Positions 29,595-41,119 are shown, numbered from the stretch's first letter. The stretch: 64,000 nt of DNA from Pantoea sp. Ap-967 (GCF_011752565.1 NZ_VWXK01000010.1:62001-126000); one strand, 5' to 3'. Numbers and translations: made by a program. The notes: a model not told the origin generated them from the sequence alone.

Positions 29595-29863
29595 GGCGCT
29601 CTCCTGATGCGATGGGGTTCGGGTTGCACCTGCTTGCCTCGTTGACGGGCGAGTAAGGTGGTGGAGCGAAGGCAGTGCCGGTTAGTGGTATCGGCGCTGC
29701 TGGGTGTTCGGTTGAAGAAACATTACCAGTCTGTTTATATATCTAGAAATCATATTTTTTCATTTGTTTATTCCATTAAAGCCTATTCAATTCGCCAGGT
29801 GCCGCGCGCGGCGCATCGCGAGCTGCGCTCGCTCCTACCAGGCATGACAAAACCCACAGGCAC
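29595..29863 (-). promoter_or_regulatory. ssu operon promoter region, without ssuE
   Basis: This 270-base region between lsfA and ssuA holds no gene or recognisable remnant of ssuE. A very AT-rich patch at about 29733-29790 includes TTTATTCCATTAAA, which resembles half-sites of the sulfur regulator CysB, and is the likely activator and promoter area of ssuADCBF. Confidence 0.45.
29815..29837. repeat. Single arm of the CGCGAGCTGCGCTCG repeat
   Basis: Only one arm is present, without its inverted partner. The preceding bases (CCGCGCGCGGCGC) match those in front of the copies at 53059 and 53851. Confidence 0.7.
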
Positions 29864-29888
29864 AAAAAAAGGCCGTCGAAACGGCCCG
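29864..29888 (-). terminator. Rho-independent terminator after lsfA
   Basis: On the minus strand GGGCCGT-TTCG-ACGGCC runs into seven T. It lies about 45 bases behind the lsfA stop and separates lsfA from ssuA. Confidence 0.85.
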
Positions 29889-29930
29889 AATATCCCTGCT
29901 ATGGCTAAGAGCAATGCAACGAGGAATTCA

Positions 29931-30569
29931 TCAACGGTTAGGTTGCGGGGTCAGCCGCAGGTAAGGTTTCACCGCCCGGTAACCTTTCGGGAAGCGCTGC
30001 TTGATCTCCTCTTCGTCCTTCAGCGAAGGCACGATCACCACCTCGTCGCCGTCCTGCCAGTTACCTGGCGTGGCCACCTTGTGGTTGTCGGTGAGTTGCA
30101 GCGAGTCGATCACCCGCAGGATCTCGTTGAAGTTGCGCCCGGTACTGGCCGGATAGGTAATGGTCAGGCGCACCTTCTTGTTCGGGTCGATGACGAACAG
30201 CGAGCGCACCGTCAGGGTGTCGCTGGCGTTGGGGTGAATCAGGTCGTACAGGTCGGACACCTTGCGGTCGGCGTCGGCGATGATCGGGAAATTGACCACG
30301 GTGTTCTGGGTTTCGTTGATGTCCTCGATCCACTTGTGGTGCGAGTCGACCGGGTCAACTGACAGGGCGATGGCCTTGACCCCGCGCTTGGCGAAGTCGT
30401 CCTTGAGCTTGGCGGTCAGGCCCAGCTCGGTGGTGCACACCGGGGTAAAGTCGGCCGGGTGGGAGAACAGCACGCCCCAACTATTGCCCAGCCACTCGTG
30501 AAAGCGGATTTTGCCTTCGCTGGAATCCTGTTCGAAATCGGGGGCGATGTCGCCGAGTTTGAGGCTCAT
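29931..30569 (-). CDS. lsfA: 1-Cys peroxiredoxin LsfA
   Basis: A 212-residue Prx6-type peroxidase. The peroxidatic cysteine is Cys45 in HPADFTPVCTTELG, and the conserved C-terminal dimer region is present. LsfA was named for its induction during sulfur starvation with sulfonates or sulfate esters in Pseudomonas, where it protects against peroxide made by the desulfonating oxygenases. The start at 30569 (MSLKLGDIAPDF) fits the family; 22 codons further upstream are not conserved in type. Confidence 0.93.
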   Translation of the reverse strand: MSLKLGDIAPDFEQDSSEGKIRFHEWLGNSWGVLFSHPADFTPVCTTELGLTAKLKDDFAKRGVKAIALSVDPVDSHHKWIEDINETQNTVVNFPIIADADRKVSDLYDLIHPNASDTLTVRSLFVIDPNKKVRLTITYPASTGRNFNEILRVIDSLQLTDNHKVATPGNWQDGDEVVIVPSLKDEEEIKQRFPKGYRAVKPYLRLTPQPNR

Positions 30570-30689
30570 GGGTGCGGCTCCTGTGCAGTGTGCTGACCGT
30601 ATGGGTTCAATGTGCCTGCATCCGATTAAAAACAAAAAGAATAAATAATGATTTATTTATAACCTTAATGCATACCAAATCGCAGGCAC
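30570..30689 (-). promoter_or_regulatory. AT-rich promoter region of lsfA
   Basis: About 30625-30680 is strikingly AT-rich (AAATAATGATTTATTTATAA), unlike the flanks. Its mirror on the minus strand contains GGTTATAAATAA, similar to CysB-type sites. Assignment to a sulfur regulator is inferred from gene content. Confidence 0.4.
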
Positions 30690-30717
30690 AAAAAAGCCTC
30701 GCACTAGGCGAGGCTTT
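30690..30717 (-). terminator. Rho-independent terminator after the OprD-family porin
   Basis: GCCTCGC and GCGAGGC pair across a 5-base loop; on the minus strand six T follow. It lies 16 bases beyond the porin stop. Confidence 0.88.
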
Positions 30718-30732
30718 CTGTGTGGCTACGGC

Positions 30733-32061
30733 TTACAGGAAGCTGTAAGTGTAGTTCACGATGAAGCGAGTCTGGTCCTGGTCGGCGCTAGCTTCGCCAG
30801 TACCACGGAACACGCCCTGGCGCAGGCTGAAGCCCAGGCCTTTGAGGGTGCCTTCCTGGATGGTGTAGTCGACGCGGGCGTCACGTTCCCACTCGTTGTA
30901 GGTGCCGTGGCCGCTCTTGTAACGAATGTCGTCACCGCGCAGGTAGGCAACCGAGGCCTTCAGGCCTGGAACACCCAGCGAGGCGAAGTCATACGAGTAC
31001 TGGCCGAAGTTGGTGTTCTCGCCAGCACGGGCGAACTGGTTGATCATGCTGTCGGTGAACAGGTAGAAGCTGGAACCGCCAGCGCCTTCGTTGCGACCGT
31101 TGCCGTCAACCACGTTGCCTTGGTTCAGCCAGACGAAAGCACCGTCGTCGCTGACTTGCTGGCGACCCAGCATCAGCGCATGGCCACCCAGGGTGTAGGT
31201 GAACATGGCAGACCAGGTCTTGTTGTCGACCTTGCCGGTGTTCTTGGCGTAGCCACCGTTGTTGCTGAAGTTGAAGCCGCCGCCGTGGCCGTTGTTGCCA
31301 TCGCTGCTGCTGTCGAAGTAGCGCAGGTCGGTCTTGAACGACTGGTTGTCAGCAATCTTGAAGACGTGGGTGGCGCCCAGGAAGTGCTGCTTGTAGAAGT
31401 CTTCCAGGTTCGAGTAGTAGTACTGCAGGGTCAGGTCTGGAGTGAGCTTGTAGTCCAGGCCGCCGTAGCGGAACTTGTTGCTGTCTGCAGTCGCGCCAGC
31501 GACCGACAGGCCAGTACGGTTGCTCGACGCACGGCCCATGGCGTGGGTCAGCTGACCGGCGTTGATGGTCAGGTTGTCGATTTCCTTCGACTGGATGGTG
31601 CCACCCTCGAAGGTTTGCGGCAGCAGACGACCGTCGTTGGAAACCAGGATCGGCAGGTTCGGCGCCAGAGCGCTACCGAAGTGAACTTCGGTCTTGGAGA
31701 AGCGAGCCTTGGCGTTGGCGCCTACGCGCGCCCACTGGCCGACAGCCGAGCCGTCGGAATCGCTTGGGAAGAAGCTGCTGTTGTCTGGGTGCTTGCCGCG
31801 GCCGCCATCCAGGTGAATACCCCACAGGGCCTGGGCGTCGACGCCGAAGCCTACGGTGCCTTCGGTGAAACCGGAGATGTAGTCGAGCTTGAAGCCCTGA
31901 CCCGATTCACGGTTGTCGGCGCCGCCTTCACGGTTGTCGTTGTTGAAATACATGGTGCGCGAGCTGAGCGACAGTTTGCTGTCTTCAACGAAACCGGCAG
32001 CGCCTGCAGATTGGGCGATAACCCCCAGTGCCACGGCCAGAGCCAGGCTGGACTTGTACAT
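30733..32061 (-). CDS. oprE: OprD/OprE-family outer-membrane porin
   Basis: A 442-residue porin with a signal peptide ending AQSAGAAGF, alternating beta-strand sequence, and a C-terminal strand ending TRFIVNYTYSFL with the terminal aromatic-Leu typical of outer-membrane barrels. OprD-family channels admit small anionic or cationic nutrients. Its place between lsfA and tauABCD suggests passage of organosulfonates, which is inference. AGAGGAG precedes the ATG. Confidence 0.9.
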   Translation of the reverse strand: MYKSSLALAVALGVIAQSAGAAGFVEDSKLSLSSRTMYFNNDNREGGADNRESGQGFKLDYISGFTEGTVGFGVDAQALWGIHLDGGRGKHPDNSSFFPSDSDGSAVGQWARVGANAKARFSKTEVHFGSALAPNLPILVSNDGRLLPQTFEGGTIQSKEIDNLTINAGQLTHAMGRASSNRTGLSVAGATADSNKFRYGGLDYKLTPDLTLQYYYSNLEDFYKQHFLGATHVFKIADNQSFKTDLRYFDSSSDGNNGHGGGFNFSNNGGYAKNTGKVDNKTWSAMFTYTLGGHALMLGRQQVSDDGAFVWLNQGNVVDGNGRNEGAGGSSFYLFTDSMINQFARAGENTNFGQYSYDFASLGVPGLKASVAYLRGDDIRYKSGHGTYNEWERDARVDYTIQEGTLKGLGFSLRQGVFRGTGEASADQDQTRFIVNYTYSFL

Positions 32062-32562
32062 GTTTTGCTCCTCTACGTTCTAATTCTTGTGTATCTCTGG
32101 CGGCGGGATCTTTTGCCCCGCTCACCGTGGATGGGCGATTTAGCCCAAAACCGTGACCGTTTAGTCAATCATTTCCAAACGTTTCTCGACTTTGGTCTAA
32201 GACACTCCTGCGCTACAGGATAATGACAATCCTATAAATCCAAAATGACCGTTTTGTGAAATCCTAAGATTTTTACGGAATATCATCTGAACCTTTACTG
32301 CAAAACGTTGTATCGGCAGCTCGCAATCATACCTTTAGGTTATTTGCAAACGTTTGCCGACCAACTACTCCATTGCGCCCCTTTGGGAGGGAAAAGAGAC
32401 TAGCAGCCCTTCCAGCTTCCGCCATCGGGCATTCCCTGATCCTGACCTGCGCTAACAGCTTTGCATCCTAAGCTAATGCAAAAAAGTTATTTATTTTAGA
32501 ATTCTTAGATCATTTAGTCTCTCTTCATCCAATCCCCACATTGCCTGACGAGAGGTTCAACC
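32062..32562. promoter_or_regulatory. Divergent regulatory region oprE / tauA
   Basis: Five hundred bases with no gene. The half near tauA is AT-rich; it holds TTAGAATTCTTAG (32496-32508), containing the palindrome AGAATTCT, about 55 bases before the tauA ATG, and AAAAAGTTATTTATTTTAG just upstream. The half near oprE contains repeated TTTCCAAACG-like and GCAAACGTTTGCC sequences (around 32345), the latter a perfect GCAAACGTTTGC palindrome of LacI-family operator type. Confidence 0.45.
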
Positions 32563-33534
32563 ATGATCCCGCATGCTCCGCTGCGCCTGTTCGCCGCCCT
32601 GACCCTCGCCAGCACCAGCTGGCTGGCCCAGGCCGCCGACCTGACCGTGGCCTACCAGACCACCGTCGACCCGGCCAAGGTCGCCCAAGTGGATGGCGAC
32701 TATGAAAAAGCCAGCAAGGCCAGCATCGACTGGCGCAAATTCGACAATGGCGCCGATGTGATCACCGCCGTGGCCAGTGGCGACGTGCAGATCGGCTACC
32801 TGGGCTCCAGCCCGCTGGCCGCCGCCGCTACCCGCAAGCTGCCGGTCGAAACCTTCCTGATCGCCACTCAGATCGGTGCCGGCGAAGCGCTGGTGGCCCG
32901 CGACAGCATCAAAACCCCACAGGACCTGGTCGGCAAGAAAGTCGCCGTGCCGTTCGTATCCACCGGCCACTACAGCCTGCTGGCCGCGCTGAAGCAGTGG
33001 AACATCGACCCGGCCAAGGTGCAGATCCTCAACCTCGCGCCACCGGCAATTATCGCCGCCTGGAAGCGCGGCGACATCGACGCCACCTATGTGTGGGACC
33101 CAGCCCTGGGCGTGGCCAAGGAAAACGGCAAGGTGCTGATTACCTCCGGCGACCTGGCCAAGCAAGGCGCGCCCACCTTCGACGCCTGGATCGTGCGCAA
33201 GGACTTCGCCAGCAAGCACCCCGAGGTGGTCAAGGCCTTCGCCAAAGTCACCCTCGACGCCTACGCCGACTACCGCAAAGACCCGCAAGCCTGGCTGGCC
33301 AACCCAGACAACGTGGCCAAGCTGGCCAAGCTTTCCGGGGCCAAGCCAACCGACATTCCGCTGCTGCTGCAGGGCAACGTCTACCCGCTGGCCGCCGACC
33401 AGGCCAAGGCACTGGGCGCGCCCACCACCCAGGCGCTGACCGACACGGCCACCTTCCTCAAGCAACAGGGCAAGGTCGACGCGGTGCTGCCGGACTACGC
33501 GCCCTACGTCAGCGCCCAGTACATCCCCAACTAA
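32563..33534 (+). CDS. tauA: Taurine-binding periplasmic protein TauA
   Basis: A 323-residue binding protein with a signal peptide ending WLAQAADL and the TauA-type sequence LTVAYQTTVDPAKVAQVDGD, IGYLGSSPLAAAATRKLPVE and IDATYVWDPALGVAKENGK. It captures taurine for the TauBC importer. It begins a tauABCD operon, 24 bases before tauB, with GAGAGG before the ATG. Confidence 0.95.
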   Translation: MIPHAPLRLFAALTLASTSWLAQAADLTVAYQTTVDPAKVAQVDGDYEKASKASIDWRKFDNGADVITAVASGDVQIGYLGSSPLAAAATRKLPVETFLIATQIGAGEALVARDSIKTPQDLVGKKVAVPFVSTGHYSLLAALKQWNIDPAKVQILNLAPPAIIAAWKRGDIDATYVWDPALGVAKENGKVLITSGDLAKQGAPTFDAWIVRKDFASKHPEVVKAFAKVTLDAYADYRKDPQAWLANPDNVAKLAKLSGAKPTDIPLLLQGNVYPLAADQAKALGAPTTQALTDTATFLKQQGKVDAVLPDYAPYVSAQYIPN

Positions 33535-33558
33535 CGCTTATCACCCAGGGAGCCTGTC

Positions 33559-36064
<2,506 letters not shown>

Positions 36065-36066
36065 AA

Positions 36067-36135
36067 GGCCCCTCTCGCGACCTACGGTCGCTCCTACACA
36101 CCGGGTAGGAGCGACCGCAGGTCGCGAGAGGGGCC
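36067..36135. repeat. REP-like palindrome, CGCGACCTACGGTCGCTCC variant
   Basis: Thirty-base arms (36067-36096 and 36106-36135) are near-perfect inverted copies, the longest in the window. The core GCGACCTACGGTCGCTCCTA is a variant shared with the copy at 43401. It sits between convergent tauD and the BCCT gene. Confidence 0.85.
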
Positions 36136-36145
36136 GCACAGGCAG

Positions 36146-38149
36146 CTACCTGACCAGATGCAAGAACTGCATGTGCCGCTCGTACTGGTCGAGGATGTCG
36201 TTGATGATCTGCTCCTTGCTGTAGCCCACCAGGTCATAGTTCTGGCTGCCTTCGCTCAAATGCACCTCCGCCCGGTAGTAGCGACGGTTCTTCAACTCCT
36301 GCGTACCCAACCCACCCAAGGCGAACGACGGGGTGAAATACCCACGCATCTGCACCTGGTAGATGAACGGCTGCTCCTCGCCATGGCCAACCTTGAGGCT
36401 GACGTTGTCATGGCTCGGGTCGTCCTGGGTCACCAGCACCAACCCCTTCTGCTCGAACACCTCGCGCACATCGGCAATCGCCGGGCGCACCACGTCGTCC
36501 ATGAAGCGGTACACCTCATCACGTGACGGGAAGTGCACCGCCTGGCTCAGGCGCTGGCGCCAGCCGCCGCGGCCACGCCGGGTCTGGGCGAACGGTGCCA
36601 GCGAGTGCATCTGCGCGATCTGCCGCTGGCTCTCCAGGTAGAAGGCCTTGTGCAGCCCCCACATCATGCACAGCAAGATCAGCGAGAAAGGCAGCGAGGT
36701 GAGCACCACCGCCGACTTCAGCGAATCGATGCTGCCGGCGAACAGCAGGCCGCTGGTAATCAGCGCGGTCATCACGCCCCAGAAGATGCGCAGCCAGTTC
36801 GGCCCGTCCTCGTCGGCGCCGCCGCCCTTGGCCGACAGCGTCGACAGCACCACGGTGCCGGAGTCGGCCGAGGTGACGAAGAACACGAAGCTGATGAACA
36901 CCGTCACGGCGATCACCGTCTTGCTCCACGGGTAGGTTTCCAGCAGCAGGTACAGGCTCATCGACGGGTTGTCCAACGCCGACTGGCCAAGCGCGGTCAT
37001 GCCATGGTTGATCACCTGGTCCAGTGCGCTGTTGCCGAAAATCGACATCCACGCCAGGGTGAAGCCCAGCGGAATCAGCAGCACGCCGAACACGAACTCG
37101 CGGATGGTGCGCCCGCGGGAAATCCGCGCAATGAACAGCCCCACGAAGGGCGCCCAGGCAATCCACCAGGCCCAGTAGAACACCGTCCAGCCACCCAGCC
37201 AGTCGCGCTGCTCGCCGTAGGCGTACACGTCGAAGCTTTTGCGCGGCAGGGCGCCCAAATAGTCGCCAAGGTTCTGGATCAGGGTGTTGAACAGGTGCTG
37301 GGTGGGCCCGGCGAACAGCACGAACAACAGCAGCGCGCAGGCCAGGAACAGGTTGATGTCGCTCATCACCCGCACGCCCTTCTCCACCCCGGCGACCGCC
37401 ACGGCCACGGCCGCGCCCATCATCAGGGCAATCAGGATCACCTGCACCCACTGGCTGTGGCTGATACCGAACAGGTAGTCGAGGCCGGCGTTCAGGTGCA
37501 GCACGCCAAAGCCCATGTCGGCGCCCAGGCCGAACACCGTGGCAATGATGCCGAAGCCGTCCACCGCGTAGCCGATGGGCCCGTTGATGCGCTTGCCAAT
37601 CAGCGGGTACAGCGCCGAGCGCAGGGCCAGCGGCAGGTTGTGGCGGTAGGCGAAGTAGGCCAGCGCCATGCCGACGAAGGCGAACACGCCCCAGCCGTGC
37701 AGGCCCCAGTGCAGGAACAGAATCTGCATCGCCTGGCGCCCGGCCTCGGCCGTGCCGCCCTCGCCCTGGGGCGGGGTGAGCATGTGGGTGAGCGGTTCGG
37801 ACACGCAAAAGAAGAACAGCGTGATGCTGATGCCAGCAGCGAACAGCATGCCGGCCCATGACAGGTAGCTGAATTCGGGCTCGTCATGGTCGGCGCCCAG
37901 CTTGATCTTGCCGTAGCCGGACAACGCGGTAACCACCACGAACACCAGGTACAGGGTCATGGCCAGCATGTAGTACCAGCCGACCGTGTTGGCCGCCCAG
38001 TTCTGCGCTGCCAGCAGCCATTCACCGGCAGCTTGCGGGAAGGCGATCACCACCAGGCCGAACAGCAGGATGAAACTGGCGGCGAAGTAGAACACCGGGG
38101 GGTTCATGCGGATCTTGCCAGTGGCAAGGGTGGGGGACGATGCACTCAT
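36146..38149 (-). CDS. betT: BCCT-family transporter (BetT-like)
   Basis: A 667-residue betaine/choline/carnitine-type carrier with 12 hydrophobic helices and the family tryptophan segment on helix 8 (WTVFYWAWWIAWAPFVGLFI). A C-terminal cytoplasmic extension of about 150 residues is present, as in BetT, where it senses osmotic stress. The start at 38149 (MSASSPTLATGKIRM) is preferred over an upstream one. Choline or glycine betaine is the default substrate; the sulfur genes on both sides allow a sulfonium or sulfobetaine compound instead. Confidence 0.88.
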   Translation of the reverse strand: MSASSPTLATGKIRMNPPVFYFAASFILLFGLVVIAFPQAAGEWLLAAQNWAANTVGWYYMLAMTLYLVFVVVTALSGYGKIKLGADHDEPEFSYLSWAGMLFAAGISITLFFFCVSEPLTHMLTPPQGEGGTAEAGRQAMQILFLHWGLHGWGVFAFVGMALAYFAYRHNLPLALRSALYPLIGKRINGPIGYAVDGFGIIATVFGLGADMGFGVLHLNAGLDYLFGISHSQWVQVILIALMMGAAVAVAVAGVEKGVRVMSDINLFLACALLLFVLFAGPTQHLFNTLIQNLGDYLGALPRKSFDVYAYGEQRDWLGGWTVFYWAWWIAWAPFVGLFIARISRGRTIREFVFGVLLIPLGFTLAWMSIFGNSALDQVINHGMTALGQSALDNPSMSLYLLLETYPWSKTVIAVTVFISFVFFVTSADSGTVVLSTLSAKGGGADEDGPNWLRIFWGVMTALITSGLLFAGSIDSLKSAVVLTSLPFSLILLCMMWGLHKAFYLESQRQIAQMHSLAPFAQTRRGRGGWRQRLSQAVHFPSRDEVYRFMDDVVRPAIADVREVFEQKGLVLVTQDDPSHDNVSLKVGHGEEQPFIYQVQMRGYFTPSFALGGLGTQELKNRRYYRAEVHLSEGSQNYDLVGYSKEQIINDILDQYERHMQFLHLVR

Positions 38150-38317
38150 GAAACGGGCACCTCGCCAATCGAGGTGAGGCTCGGAATGAACGGGTTCAGC
38201 AAAGGAATCCTCCTGTTGAACACCGGCAGCGGACCAGCGTTTTTCATTGAACAAGCGTTCAAGTTAAACATGGATCGCATTTCAATGCGAACCGGGGCGC
38301 TGATCGGCGCCCCGCCC

Positions 38318-38364
38318 CTTTCGCGGGGCACCCTTGTAGGAGCGGGCTTGCCCCGCGAAAAGGC
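38318..38364. repeat. REP-like palindrome, GGGGCAAGCCC family, one arm degenerate
   Basis: The right arm TAGGAGCGGGCTTGCCCCGC (from 38337) is intact, but the left arm keeps only CCTTTCGCGGGGCA. It lies between betT and the serine acetyltransferase gene. Confidence 0.7.
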
Positions 38365-38389
38365 CGGCACACCCCATACAAATCCAGGC

Positions 38390-39322
38390 TCAGTTCTTGT
38401 CCTGACAATCCAACTGCAGATTCGCCTGGGTAATGTTGCTCGCTGCCGGCACGCTGCGCGTAAGCCACACATTGCCACCGATGGTCGAACCTTGTCCGAT
38501 GGTAATCCTGCCCAGGATGGTCGCCCCGGCGTAGATCACCACGTCATCCTCGACGATGGGGTGGCGCGCCAGGCCTTTGTGCAGCGTGCCCGACTCATCG
38601 CTGGGGAAGCGCTTGGCGCCCAGCGTCACCGCCTGGTAGATCCGCACCCGCTCGCCGATGATCGCCGTTTCGCCAATCACCACGCCGGTGCCATGGTCGA
38701 TGAAGAAGCTCTGGCCGATTTGCGCGCCGGGGTGGATGTCGATGCCGGTGGCCGAATGCGCAAGCTCCGAGCTGATCCGCGCCAGCAATGGCAACCCTGC
38801 CTGGTACAGGTGGTGGGCCAGGCGGTGGTGGATGATTGCCAGAATGCCCGGGTAGCACAGCAGCACCTCGTCGACGCTGCGCGCTGCCGGGTCGCCGTGG
38901 TAGGCGGCCAGCACGTCGGTGTCGAGCAGCACCCGCAATTGCGGCAAGGCCGCGGCAAAATCCTGGATCAGGCGCAGGGCCTGGCCATCGACCGCTGCCA
39001 GGTCGCCTTGGTTCTGCCGTGCGGCATAGCGCAGTTCCAGCCGCGCCTGCGCCAACAACGCGGTCAGCGCGGCGTCGAGGGTGTGGCCGACATAGAAGTC
39101 TTCGCTTTCTTCACGCAGGTCAACCGGCCCCAGGCGCATCGGGAACAGTGCGCCGCACAGCTGCTCGAGGATCTGCCGCATGGCCTCGCGCGACGGCAGT
39201 TCGCGCCCGCCCTGCTCGCCGATGCTGCGGCCATTGCGGCTGCGCCACTGCTCACGGGCGCCGCGCAGGCCGCTGACGATGGTGTGCAACTGCCAATGCC
39301 CGGATGAAGGTTGTTCGCTCAC
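38390..39322 (-). CDS. epsC: Serine O-acetyltransferase, EpsC/CysE type
   Basis: A 310-residue enzyme that makes O-acetylserine, the acceptor of sulfide in cysteine synthesis. The N-terminal helical domain (about 1-170) is followed by a left-handed beta-helix with hexapeptide repeats and the catalytic segment GIDIHPGAQIGQSFFIDHG and HPIVEDDVVIYAGATILGRI. The long form differs from the housekeeping CysE and fits a starvation-linked paralogue. The start is a GTG with AGGAG six bases upstream. Confidence 0.9.
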   Translation of the reverse strand: MSEQPSSGHWQLHTIVSGLRGAREQWRSRNGRSIGEQGGRELPSREAMRQILEQLCGALFPMRLGPVDLREESEDFYVGHTLDAALTALLAQARLELRYAARQNQGDLAAVDGQALRLIQDFAAALPQLRVLLDTDVLAAYHGDPAARSVDEVLLCYPGILAIIHHRLAHHLYQAGLPLLARISSELAHSATGIDIHPGAQIGQSFFIDHGTGVVIGETAIIGERVRIYQAVTLGAKRFPSDESGTLHKGLARHPIVEDDVVIYAGATILGRITIGQGSTIGGNVWLTRSVPAASNITQANLQLDCQDKN

Positions 39323-39359
39323 GGTGTTCTCCTGCCGAAGGGGACATAGTTGTATTGGC

Positions 39360-39415
39360 AGGTCCGGCCCTTTCGCGGGGCAAGCCCGCTCCTACAGGAG
39401 CGAAAGGGCCGGACC
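39360..39415. repeat. Hybrid REP-like hairpin upstream of the acetyltransferase
   Basis: AGGTCCGGCCCTTTCGC and its exact complement GCGAAAGGGCCGGACCT (39360-39375 with 39400-39415) enclose the core GGGGCAAGCCCGCTCCTACA. Unlike the other copies the outer arms, not the core, form the long perfect stem. Confidence 0.75.
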
Positions 39416-39659
39416 TGCCCTCTGCAATCCACTCTACGGCAAATCCGCCCCTTGGAAAAAACAACGCTTTATTCCACGCTGCACCAAGCCGGGCATAAGC
39501 CGCGATGACGCCGGAAGCATCCTGGCCTACCCTCAAAGCACCCATCGAATGACAAATGCATTAAAAAGCATAACAACATAAGTTTTTATTATTTCCTGGC
39601 CTATCAGCCGGATTCTATAGTCGCCACCCACTACTTCCACAACAAGCGCGGGGCCTGAC
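39416..39659 (+). promoter_or_regulatory. Upstream region of the cystine transporter operon
   Basis: No gene is seen. Around 39555-39600 the DNA becomes AT-rich (AAATGCATTAAAAAGCATAA, where TGC...TTAAAAA...GCA forms a loose palindrome, then TTTTTATTATTTCC). It is a good candidate for the tcyJ promoter and a sulfur-regulator site. Confidence 0.4.
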
Positions 39660-40454
39660 ATGTCGAAATTCGCCAAACCGCTACTCAACGCCAGCCTGGC
39701 CATCCTGCTGGGCGCCGGCCTGCTCGGCCAAGCCTTCGCCGGCGAGCAATTGAAGGCCATCCAGGAAAAAGGCGTGATCAACGTCGGCCTCGAAGGCACC
39801 TACCCGCCCTTCAGCTTCCAGGATGAGAACGGCAAGCTCACCGGCTTCGAAGTGGAGCTGTCCGAGCTGCTGGCCAAGGAGCTGGGGGTCAAGGCCAAGA
39901 TTCAGCCCACCAAGTGGGACGGCATTCTTGCCGCCCTGGAGTCCAAGCGCCTCGACGTGGTGGTGAACCAGGTGACCATCTCCGATGAGCGCAAGAAGAA
40001 GTACGACTTCTCCGAGCCCTACACCATCTCCGGCATCCAGGCGCTGATCCTGAAGAAAAAGGCCGAGCAGCTGAACATCAAGACCGCCCAGGACCTGGCC
40101 GGCAAGAAAGTTGGCGTGGGCCTGGGCACCAACTACGAGCAATGGGTCAAGCAAGACGTGCCCAAAGCCGATGTGCGCACCTATGAAGACGACCCAAGCA
40201 AGTTCGCCGACCTTCGCAACGGCCGCATCGACGCCATTCTGATCGACCGCCTGGCGGCCCTGGAATACGCGCAAAAAGCCACGGACACCGAACTTGCCGG
40301 CGCCGCCTTCTCGCGCCTGGAAAGCGGCGTGGCCCTGCGCAAGGGTGAGCCTGAGTTGCTGGCCGCCATCAACAAGGCCATCGACAAGCTCAAGGCCGAC
40401 GGCACGCTGGCCAAGCTGTCGCAGAAATACTTCGGTGCTGACGTCACCCAATGA
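39660..40454 (+). CDS. tcyJ: Cystine-binding periplasmic protein (TcyJ/FliY)
   Basis: A 264-residue solute-binding protein with a signal peptide ending GQAFAGEQ. The amino-acid-binding fold is clear (GVINVGLEGTYPPFSFQDEN, ELAKELGVKAK-type helix, VNQVTISDERKKKYDFS). It most resembles the cystine-binding FliY/TcyJ. The stop overlaps the permease start by 4 bases. Confidence 0.91.
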   Translation: MSKFAKPLLNASLAILLGAGLLGQAFAGEQLKAIQEKGVINVGLEGTYPPFSFQDENGKLTGFEVELSELLAKELGVKAKIQPTKWDGILAALESKRLDVVVNQVTISDERKKKYDFSEPYTISGIQALILKKKAEQLNIKTAQDLAGKKVGVGLGTNYEQWVKQDVPKADVRTYEDDPSKFADLRNGRIDAILIDRLAALEYAQKATDTELAGAAFSRLESGVALRKGEPELLAAINKAIDKLKADGTLAKLSQKYFGADVTQ

Positions 40455-41119
40455 TCGCTGAAAGCCTGCAACTCGTTACCGACTCCGCGCCCTTTCTGTT
40501 GAAGGGCGCGGGCTACACGGTGCTGCTGAGTGTCGGCGGCATGTTCTTCGGCCTGGTGCTGGGCTTTGCCCTGGCGCTGATGCGGCTGTCGAAGATCCTG
40601 CCGCTGGACTGGCTGGCGCGCATCTACGTGTCGTTCTTTCGCGGCACGCCGCTGCTGGTGCAGCTGTTCGTGATCTACTTCGGCATGCCACAGATCGGCA
40701 TAGAACTGGACCCGATTCCAGCCTCGCTGATCGGCTTGTCGCTGAACATGGCCGCGTACATCTGCGAAATCCTGCGCGCGGCCATTTCTTCCATCGACCG
40801 CGGCCAGTGGGAAGCCGCCGCCAGCATCGGCATGACCCGCACCCAGGCCATGCGCCGGGCGATCCTGCCGCAGGCGCTGCGCACTGCGCTGCCGCCGCTG
40901 GGCAACAGCTTCATCTCGCTGGTCAAGGACACCGCCCTGGCGGCGACCATCCAGGTGCCTGAACTGTTCCGCCAGGCGCAGCTGATTACCGCACGCACCT
41001 TCGAAGTGTTCACCATGTACCTGGCAGTGGCGGTGATCTACTGGGTGCTGTGCAGCATCCTCGCGCACTTCCAGAACCGCATGGAAGCGCGGGTCAACCA
41101 GCACGACCAGGAGCACTGA
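40451..41119 (+). CDS. tcyL: Cystine ABC transporter permease (TcyL/YecS)
   Basis: A 222-residue permease of the polar amino-acid family with about five helices and the EAA loop WEAAASIGMTRTQAMRRAIL. Start at 40451 overlaps tcyJ (ATGA). It forms the membrane channel of the cystine importer. Confidence 0.91.
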   Translation: MIAESLQLVTDSAPFLLKGAGYTVLLSVGGMFFGLVLGFALALMRLSKILPLDWLARIYVSFFRGTPLLVQLFVIYFGMPQIGIELDPIPASLIGLSLNMAAYICEILRAAISSIDRGQWEAAASIGMTRTQAMRRAILPQALRTALPPLGNSFISLVKDTALAATIQVPELFRQAQLITARTFEVFTMYLAVAVIYWVLCSILAHFQNRMEARVNQHDQEH

